Source: Tetraselmis striata (lineage: Eukaryota > Chlorophyta > Chlorodendrophyceae > Chlorodendrales > Chlorodendraceae). Taken from it: a stretch of DNA of 64,000 bases. The stretch's first letter is position 1; the number at the start of each line of letters is the position of its first letter. The notes beneath the pieces were generated by a model. That model saw only the letters and a list, made by a program, of their open reading frames with translations. It did not search any database and was not told the DNA's origin. The stretch lies in contig VCJN01003119.1 of the NCBI GenBank assembly GCA_006384855.1, positions 124,001 to 188,000 on the forward strand, given 5' to 3'. Position numbers and translations under genes: made by a program. This document shows, piece by piece, positions 56,657-64,000 of this stretch.

Positions 56657-59104
56657 ATGGCCCCCAAAAAGGGGGATGCCAAGGCGGCGAAAGACGCAAA
56701 GAAGGCGCAGGCGGAGAAGAAGCAGAAGGTGCGGCCCACCGCCTCACCCGCCGCCTCCCTCGCCGTCCCCACGCAGGCTCTCCCCGCTGACGCTGCGTAC
56801 GGCGGCGGGTGCTGTGCTGATGGCAGTGCCGCTGCAGCTGGCGCTGTGGTCAGTGCTGGCTGGCTGGGATGGCTGTCGGACACTGCAGTGCCTAGCTGTG
56901 TGGGGTGCTGAGGGAGGGGTGGCATAGGTGACCCGGGCCGCGTGACGGGCGGTGAAAGCCTGGCAGCTGAGCCGGTGGGGGCTGCCTGGCATTTGTGTTG
57001 AATCGGCAGAATGCGGAAGACAAGACGTTTGGCCTGAAGAATAAGAACAGGAGCAAGGTGGTGCAGCAGTACGACCCCGCCCCCATCCTACACCCACCAC
57101 TGCGCCCGCACGCGGTGCTCTCATAGCGACTCACCGCCCTACCTGCTGGCTGCAGGTATGTGAAGACGGTGAAGTCGGGCGTGGACGCCAAGAGCCAAAA
57201 GGAGAAGCGGCTGGAGGCGGAGACTGACCCCACCATCGCACGCAAGGCAACCTCCCTACCCCCCTTCCCCCCTCCCTCCAAACACTCTAACCCACCCCAT
57301 CCCCCACCCGCATCGCCTCCACCCTTCCTGCTTCCGTCCTGCTCGCTCTGCCGCCTTGTCCGTGTGGTTCCGCGCTGAGCCTCCGCTGCGGCTTCCTCAC
57401 CGTGGCGCAGCTGCGCAAGGAGGCGGAGGAGCGGAAGAAGGCGGAGCTGAACATGCTGTTCCAGGAGGCCATCAAGCAGCCCCCGGTCCCGCCGGGTGCG
57501 TGCCCCCCCCCCCCCCCCCTCCACAGTCTCCTGCTTTCCTTCCCAGCCACGATGCTGACCGTGCACCGCGCCTCCTGCAGGCGTGGACCCCAAGTCCATC
57601 ATGTGCGAGTTCCACAAGAAGGGCAAGTGCACCAAGGTGCGCCCCTCCCCCCTCCCCCGGGCTTGACTGACCAGTGTGAAAGAGAGGCTCGGGCGAGGTG
57701 GTACAGGGGAGTCAGCGGGGGCTGACGCGGCGGGGCGTTGCTGCCGCCCTCCGGCGCAGGGCTTCAAGTGCAAGTTCAGCCACAACTCGGCGGTGGAGCG
57801 CAAGGGCGCCAAGGCGGCCATCTACAGGTGCGTGAACCCGGCCCGCGGAGGGTGTGCCCGGCGGTGTAGGCAGTGAGGGCGCAGGAAGGGGGGCAGGGGC
57901 GGCACTAGGGATGTGTGTGTGTGTGGGGGGGGGGGGGGGGGGGGCTCTACGCATATGCTGAGCGTATGGGACAAACACTCCGCGTAACGGGCAGGGCCGG
58001 CCTGGGTGGGGCTCAGTGGTTAAATTCAAAGCCGGTAGATACAGGTGCCCGTACACCTGGAAGAACCCGGACTTTCCCAGTGGAATACACCCACACTTCA
58101 AGTTTGCTCCCTACCAATGTCCCCCCCCCCCCCCCCCCCTTCTCCTTGCTAAGAGGGGAAACCTGGGCCTGTATGACATCCATCGTCAGAATGGATGCAC
58201 CACAACGCACTGCACCCCCACTACGATGTGCTGCTGCACACCCAGTATCCATGGTGCCGTAAGTCTCGAATCCGGGTGTAAATGCGGCCGCCGGGTGCCT
58301 GTGCGCGCCGGGTGCTCTTGTTCCCTCGCTGGCACCCGTCCTCCCCGATTTGTGAACGCTGTTTGGGGGGATTTCAGACTGCAGAAACGGCACATCTGGC
58401 GCCCGGCGGCGCGGACGTGCACAGGCATACAAGGCACTGCCATGTGCATATGAGAGCCCTTAGTAGTAAGTTCAGCCTCACACTTGAGCTGGCATGCAAC
58501 CTTGAGAACATCCGCCACAGCTCCGCTATAGGTTCGTCTACATTTGACCTCTGGCAGGCGGGGCAGGCTCATTGGTCGCAGTGTTCTTATCACCGGACCG
58601 GCAGCCGCACAGGGTGAGGCGCGGTAGTTTCGTCTACATCCGGCCGGGGGCGGTCAGGCGGGATCCTGGTCACAGTGATCCTCCCACCACGCCGCCATCC
58701 GCATACCCGCTAGCGCTGCCATCAAAGCCGGCCGGGTGCGGTTCGGGTGGCGCGTCTCCCACCGCACCCGCGGACGCCGGACGCCCCTCGGCTCGCCCCC
58801 CACCGCGCCGCGCCGTGCCGGGCTCCAAGGTGACAGGGGGCGCAGAGCTAGGGACCGGATTTCTGAGCTGCCGGCCAGCTGGGACCCGGCCGGGTGTGCT
58901 GATCCCGGTGGGGTTCAAGGCTCGCTGGCATTCCTAGCGTGGCCGCGTGCACCCCCCCCCCCCCTTCCCCCCCCCCGCCGCCTTCATCTGGTTGCGGTGG
59001 CCCGGACCGGTTGCTGCCATGGTGCGTTGTGGGTGCGGCGGCCCTGGTGGCGGCAGAGAGGTGCAGCAGAGGCTGCCGGGCGGTGGGTGCGCGGGGTTGC
59101 TGAG

Positions 59105-59194
<90 letters not shown>

Positions 59195-61308
59195 GCCGGC
59201 GGTGGGATCGCAGCGCGGAGGAGGAGAAGGACGACGGCATGGAGGACTGGGACCAGGAGCAGCTGGAGAGGGCGGTCGCGCAGAAGCACGCGGGCGAGAA
59301 GAGCAACGCGACCAAGATCGTCTGCAAGTTTTTCATCGAGGCCATCGAGAAGAAGCAGTACGGCTGGTTCTGGGTGTGCCCCAACGGCGGCAAGAACTGC
59401 CAGTACAAGCACGCGCTGCCGCCGGGCTACGTGCTGAAGAGCCAGATGAAGCAGCTGATGGAGGAGGAGCTGGCCAACAAGAAGAGCATCGAGGAGGAGA
59501 TCGAGGAGGAGCGGCAGAAGGTGGACGCGGCGACGCCGCTCACGGAGGAAGTCTTCCGGCAGTGGCGGGAGAAGAAGATGGAGGAGCGGCGCGAGCGGGA
59601 GGAGAAGGCCAAGGCGGAGCGCATCAAGGGCGGCCGCTACACCGGCCGGGAGATCTTTGCGATGGAGGGCTTTGAGGCGGTGGACGACAACAGGCGCGCC
59701 CCCCTCCCCCCCCCCCCCCCCCAACCACACACACACATCAACCACCACCACCATCACCACTACCACCATCCCCGGCGCAGATCCAAGTCACTGGGTAACC
59801 TGTCTGGCACAGCTCCCCCCACTGCGAGCTTCACGTACAGCTGCCTCGACCTTCCACAAATGAACACAGCAGCATTCGGTCTGGTCTGCTGCATGAACCT
59901 GCGTTGGACGGCGGCGTTTTGCTGTGTTAGCAGCCGCCAGGGCACCGGCGCTACAGCCGCCGGTGCGTTGTCAGTGTGCTGTCGCTTGCGGCTCGAACCT
60001 TTGTTGCCGGTGGAAACAACTGTGAGTGTTTGAGGACACACAGTGAGGCGGCCTTCAGAGTGAATCGACCTGGCACGCGGTCCAGCACTGTCCCCCCCCC
60101 CCCCCCCCCCCCCGGGACTGGTTGGCAGGTGTGTGATAAACTAGGCTGGCTTTGCATCGCCGGGGTGAGCGACAGGCCGTACCGGTGTAACAGTCCGGAC
60201 GAGCACAGGGTGACACACGTACCGGTATCATGTGGGAGGCTCGCCGGGGTCGTGAACGAGTTCAGCGCCATGTTATCTCGGCAACCCCGCTAGCGCTCGC
60301 AGGCGCGGTCTTGTCGCCGTAATGGCTCCCAAATGGGCGCGACATGCTCCACGGCACGGCCGGACGCGCAGTGTCGTTGCGGCATCCGATGTGCCGGCAG
60401 TGCGTCATGGGGTTCGGGTGCCGACACGGCGATATCCGCACGGCGACAAGCGCACCCGTACCTGCTGCTCTCAGCGCTCGGCGATATCAAAATGGTCGTG
60501 AATGGCGTACCGGTGGTTCCATACCTGCATTATGATTGACCAGATTATGCGTGCCGTAAAAGGGCAGGGCAGAGCATTCGAACACGTCAACGAGGTCAAC
60601 TGTTTTCGTGGGATGTGTGTCACCGAATGAGCCGTCCACCTGGGGAGATGGCCCTGCTCCCCCGCTGACGCCCGCCCACCCCGCAGCGCGTCGGCCACCT
60701 TTGAGCGGGAGGATCGCCGCGAGGAGGACGAATCCATCAGGTGAGGTGTCAGACGGGGCGGTTGGGGCGGTTGGAGAGGGGGGGGGGGGGGGGGGGGTAA
60801 AATGACTGGCCGTCCTCGCCCGCCTTGCTGCAGGGAGATGGACCGCAAGGCCAAGGAAGCGCAGGAGAAGGCGCGCGCCGCGGAGGGCGTCCCCGAAGGC
60901 GGAGTCGCCGCGGAGGGCCCCACCATCCGGCAGCCAAAGGCGCCGTCCGCGGCCGCACCCGATGCCGCGGCCGGCAACTCTGCGGAGGCGGGCCCCTCCG
61001 CGCCGATCAAGCTGACCAAGGAGGAGGAGGAGCTCTTCCTCGGTGCGATCCCCCCCCCCCCCCCCCCTCCACACACACAGACACACCATGCACCCCCCCC
61101 CCCCCCCTGCCCCCCTTGCTGTCCCCTCTTTCAGACCTCGTACGCTGCCGCCCTGGCCCCACGGCCATCACGCTGACGATACGCGCCCCCCCCCCCCCCC
61201 CCCCCCGCCGTCTGCTTGACCCGGCCAGACGACGACGATGATGACCTGGACGAGGACGAGCTGGCCGCCATTGAGGACGGCATCAAGGCAACCACCGTCA
61301 AGGACTAG
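56657..61308 (+). CDS. ZC3H15: CCCH zinc-finger protein ZC3H15 / DRG family regulatory protein
   Basis: Ten exons: 56657-56728, 57010-57068, 57156-57246, 57411-57495, 57581-57636, 57760-57827, 59214-59693, 60687-60740, 60834-61042 and 61229-61308; phases agree, 417 aa. Family blocks in order: MAPKKGDAK with a Lys-rich coil, EDKTFGLKNKNRSK, then VDPKSIMCEFHKKGKCTKGF and KCKFSH. The last two form the first CCCH finger, split by intron 5. Next are VCKFFIEAIEKKQYGWFWVC with CPNGGKNCQYKHALPPGYVL (second finger), GREIFAMEGF and an acidic DDDDDDLDEDEL end. The partner is the translation-linked GTPase DRG1, which this family stabilises in the cytoplasm. Introns 3 (AAG|GCAACC) and 7 (CAG|GCGCGC) appear to use GC donors; intron 7 is the less certain one. 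Intron 6 holds a (GT)42 tract and two G or C runs. Confidence 0.92.
58530..58604 (+). repeat. intronic block shared with 18190-18262
   Basis: Lies in intron 6 of ZC3H15. The core CGTCTACATTTGACCTCTGG continues to CAGTGTTCTTATCACCGGA. Dispersed short repeat in introns of two unrelated genes. Confidence 0.6.
59106..59189. repeat. (TG)42 microsatellite
   Basis: 84-bp uninterrupted TG tract ending 24 nt before the exon 7 acceptor of ZC3H15, so it occupies the place of the polypyrimidine tract. Confidence 0.95.
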
Positions 61309-61789
61309 CCCCCTCACCCCCCTCGCCTTGACCGTCTTAACGTTCCCACCCACCTCGCGTCGCCCGCCAAGGCGGCCGAGCCAGCGTCGGTACCAGACGA
61401 TGCCTCGACCTAGGGCAGCGGAAGTCGAGCCGAGCCCGAGCCCGCCCGAGCGGAGGCGGGGGGCAGTCACGTCGGGCGCGCCGCGCTGCGCTATGCTGCC
61501 CGGTGGCCCCCGCCTCCGCCGCGGCGTAGAATGGATGAGCACCCTTAGCTTTGCAACGTGCAAAACTGCTGCAAAAAGGCTTACACATAACTGACTATGT
61601 TGCCACTTGCGGCCGGCTCTGCTCTCGCCGCATGCGCACCTGAGGATGTCGAGTACCCGCAGCGGCGCGGGCGCCTATTTTGTCTGCATATTGCTCACCC
61701 GCCGCCATTCAGTGTACGCATCGGCAGAGGCTTGCGGATCCCGTCACTTGAAAGGCACCGTACCCGCTCTCGGGCACGGTGCAGCGGTG
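61309..61789. other. 3' flank of ZC3H15, no gene seen
   Basis: GC-rich 3' UTR and spacer. Frames on both strands are unassigned. Confidence 0.5.
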
Positions 61790-61869
61790 CCGGGGTAGCA
61801 GCGTACCGAGCGATATCGTATAGCAGCGTACCCAGCGATATTGTATAGCAGCGTACCCAGCGATATCGG
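61790..61869 (+). repeat. 25-bp tandem repeat, three copies (left of LINE fragment)
   Basis: Unit AGCGATATCGTATAGCAGCG plus TACCC, three near-identical copies. Confidence 0.85.
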
Positions 61870-61899
61870 CTCGATGCCGGCGCCAACGCGTCGGCGCCG

Positions 61900-63162
61900 A
61901 TGTGGGCTGTCGAGCTTCGCGCCGCTCATACCCGTGTCGTTGACGAGTGTGGAGACGCGGTGCTCGAAGATCTAGCGGGGCCGTTGGCCTCTGCCCTAAA
62001 GTTGCTCCCCTCCAAGCGCTCCCACGTTGCCCGTGCCGGCTGCTCGGCCGCCGGGGCTGAGCCGGCGTATGCAATGCGCTCGGCGGCCGACCTCCAAGCT
62101 ATGCCGCATTACTCGGACTTCCCCTTGCACTCCATGCGGAAAGTACAGGAAACCCTGAGCCACCACATTCACACGGTCCGTTTCGCAAAGCTTGCTGCGC
62201 GTATGCCTACAAGCGGCCCTGACAGCAACCGCTTCCGAGGCCGCCTCTTACGCGCTGCGACAGCGTTCCTGGTGACTGATTCTCCAAGTGAGGGTCGCCT
62301 TGGTGAAGTCCGTGAGCGTTCCCCTGAGTACTACGATTCCATGTTCCGCGTTGCCGCTTGCCGCCCATTTGGCCTTCCGGCGGCTTCTGTCCTCTCCCTT
62401 GGCGAGCCATGCTCTTGTGCTTCTTGCTCCTTCTCGGTACAAGGTATGCTGGCCCGTTTTGAGGATGCTGGCGTGGAGTTCACTCCTTCAACTTGGGCGG
62501 TCGCATACGCTGATCACGTGGCACGTTGCTCTGGGGGCGACTCCAATCACGCCGCACACGAGTGGGGGGCACATGGCCTTTCCGACATTTGCCACGACGT
62601 GAAGTCCGCGCTGGGCGTGGGTGTCCAGATCCTCACAGACCCGTCGGTGCTTGTTTCTCTCCCGAAGGGCAGCGCCGGCCGGCCGGCCGATGTTTGGCTT
62701 TTTGGGTATGGCGGTATCCGCGGAAACACGGTTGCTGTCGATACCACCATTGCCCCTATCCTCGGCGTGTCAAGCCCGGATCCAACGATTGCTTTGCGGG
62801 CTGCAGAGCGCCACAAAATCCATAAGTATGACGAGGGTGTCCGAAACGCCGCCGGCATGCTTCGCTTTGTTCCTTTCGCCGTTTCCGAGTTTGGCTCGCT
62901 GGCCCCGCACGCCGAGGCTTTCTTGGTGGAGCTCGCGAAAGCTAGCCACACACACACTGGCCAAAAAATCGGCCAGCTCTTGTCTGCGTGGCGCCGCCGT
63001 TTCTCCTTGCTCATCAACATGGCACATGCAGACAACGTTCTTGGCGGGGTCGCGGCCGCTCGCGCGGCACGTGATGGTGCTCCTGCGCCTGTGTCGCGTC
63101 GCTCGTCGGCGTGTGTTGCTATGACCCGGGTCATTGGATGCAAGCGTCCTCGCCGCGGATGA
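61900..63162 (+). CDS. C-terminal part of a non-LTR retrotransposon (RLE endonuclease domain)
   Basis: Single 420-aa open frame. The N-terminal 170 residues have no clear motif. A CCHC-like knuckle follows (CSCASCSF, then HVARC and H residues). A PD-(D/E)xK restriction-like endonuclease region comes next: GRPADVWLFGYGG, NTVAVDTTIAP, LRAAERHKIHKYDEG, LRFVPFAVSEFG. This arrangement is typical of the region after the reverse transcriptase in RLE-type LINEs of algae and other protists. The reverse transcriptase is absent, so the element is 5'-truncated. The frame is intact to its TGA/TAG-type end (GCKRPRRG stop). It could be transcribed, but function as a protein is doubtful. The 25-bp repeats on both sides suggest the insertion site. 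Confidence 0.72.
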   Translation: MWAVELRAAHTRVVDECGDAVLEDLAGPLASALKLLPSKRSHVARAGCSAAGAEPAYAMRSAADLQAMPHYSDFPLHSMRKVQETLSHHIHTVRFAKLAARMPTSGPDSNRFRGRLLRAATAFLVTDSPSEGRLGEVRERSPEYYDSMFRVAACRPFGLPAASVLSLGEPCSCASCSFSVQGMLARFEDAGVEFTPSTWAVAYADHVARCSGGDSNHAAHEWGAHGLSDICHDVKSALGVGVQILTDPSVLVSLPKGSAGRPADVWLFGYGGIRGNTVAVDTTIAPILGVSSPDPTIALRAAERHKIHKYDEGVRNAAGMLRFVPFAVSEFGSLAPHAEAFLVELAKASHTHTGQKIGQLLSAWRRRFSLLINMAHADNVLGGVAAARAARDGAPAPVSRRSSACVAMTRVIGCKRPRRG

Positions 63163-63349
63163 TAGCCTACCCCGGGGCGGGGGTCCCTTTGGTTCCTGGC
63201 AGCTAAGTGACTCCCTTGGCTCCTTCTTGGTTCTTGGCTCCCTGTCCTCCTGCTCGACCTTGGTTTCAGGGTGATGTCTCTCTTTTGCTGGCAACCATTC
63301 ATAGTTGCTGTTAGTTCTGTTTGTAGTGCGCTTTTGTGAAAGCCCTCAT

Positions 63350-63460
63350 GTAATAATATCGTACAGCAGCCCACCCACCGATACCCTATATAGCAGCGTC
63401 CCCAGCGATATCGTATAGCAGCCATGTATAGCACCGGGGCTGCTATACGATATCGCTCGT
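63350..63460. repeat. 25-bp repeat copies (right of LINE fragment), with an inverted copy
   Basis: Contains CCAGCGATATCGTATAGCAG and a diverged unit in direct orientation, then the inverse GCTGCTATACGATATCGCTC. Same unit as 61790-61869. Confidence 0.8.
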
Positions 63461-63489
63461 ACAATGTGCCCAGGGCAGGGGTGGCAGCA

Positions 63490-63720
63490 TGTACGTAGCC
63501 AAGTGAAGTCCTCGGGACCTCGGCCGAAGCCGCCCCAGGCCAGCACTTGACCTCGTGCGCCAGCTGGAGTCGCAGGTCTGGCATATGGTCGCTAGCCCTC
63601 AGGGGGGTATGAGACCATTCCCTCATTCGAACCCCGAAATGCATCAACCAGCAGGTAGGTATACCCGGGACACGCCGGGCCCTCTGATGAGATGCCGCAT
63701 AAACAGACAGCGACGACATT
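63490..63720 (-). repeat. dispersed repeat with tRNA-like box B, copy B
   Basis: Reverse complement matches copy A at 45680-46190 in the same order, uninterrupted: GGTTGATGCA, TTCGGGGTTCGAATGAGG, TGCCAGACCTGCGACT, AAGTGCTGG and GGCGGCTTCGGCC. Confidence 0.55.
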
Positions 63721-64000
63721 CCAGGCGGAATTTCAGGTCACAAACCTTATGCATCACTGATCTCTCGCTCTTGCATCCAGCTTCCGCCAAAAAGAGGCCC
63801 GGGAAGTTTGTGGATGGGTGTACTAGATAAGAAAATCGTTCCGACTATCATACATAAATCAAAGGAAATACTAACAATACGAATAATAACATTATTGCAT
63901 ATGTGTATATGCTCACATACACATATGCATATATATGTGCAGGATATGATTTATGTGTATGTGTGCTGCCCGAGCCTGCTCATCCGCAACCACAAACATA
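63721..64000. other. window end, no gene seen
   Basis: AT-rich sequence with a TATGTGTATATG-type microsatellite (about 63897-63965). No gene seen. Confidence 0.5.

Noticed and set aside
59107-59210. Cys-Val repeat peptide at the start of a long frame
   Set aside because: Translation of the (TG)42 intron tract that is merely open in frame with ZC3H15 exon 7.
59656-59800. A 14-nt micro-exon (59781-59794) or a GT donor at 59680 in ZC3H15
   Set aside because: Either choice throws exon 8 (60687-60740) out of the acidic family-like frame and meets a stop; the GC donor at 59694 keeps phase.

Overview
This window is nuclear DNA of a GC-rich eukaryote, most likely a green alga (Viridiplantae, probably chlorophyte; I cannot name the genus). 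The reasons are spliced genes with short GT-AG (some GC-AG) introns, plant-type families (an extended SKP1 of the ASK20/21 kind, a REVEILLE/CCA1-type SHAQKYF MYB, a plant-like ZC3H15), and TTTAGGG-type telobox motifs inside introns. Introns and intergenic DNA are full of pure G or C runs of 12-37 bases, which is a signature of this genome.

Layout. (1) 1.3-30.2 kb is gene-rich: a membrane-anchored sialidase-like BNR protein (+); then on the minus strand SNRNP27, COA6 and ERCC1, with an intronless ERCC1 lying inside the first intron of COA6; a 12-exon SKP1-like gene (+); and a 7-exon REVEILLE-like MYB gene (-). (2) 30.3-43.7 kb is gene-poor and repeat-rich: a foldback element with a solo arm, a long-inverted-repeat element with a separate end copy, and one copy of an unclassified 2-3 kb repeat. 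(3) 43.7-44.9 kb holds TVP23 (-). (4) 45-51 kb is again repeats: a dispersed repeat, a fossil DIRS-type RT/RNase H fragment, and the second copy of the 2-3 kb repeat carrying a 68-bp minisatellite. (5) 51.2-61.3 kb is gene-rich: a selenocysteine lyase/cysteine desulfurase (+), a small NDUFA3-like complex I candidate (-) and ZC3H15 (+). (6) 61.8-63.4 kb carries the C-terminal RLE part of a non-LTR retrotransposon, bracketed by copies of a 25-bp repeat.

Nine multi-exon or single-exon host gene models were built by hand. In each, all splice phases agree and the total coding length is a multiple of three. The genes are mostly unrelated housekeeping functions: splicing (SNRNP27), mitochondrial respiration (COA6 and the NDUFA3-like candidate), DNA repair (ERCC1), ubiquitin ligase (SKP1-like), circadian/stress transcription (MYB), Golgi traffic (TVP23), sulfur/selenium (SCLY-like) and translation-factor stability (ZC3H15). 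No operon-like pathway is evident. The COA6-ERCC1-SNRNP27 block is unusually compact: nested on the same strand, and only 26 bp between the COA6 stop and the SNRNP27 start.
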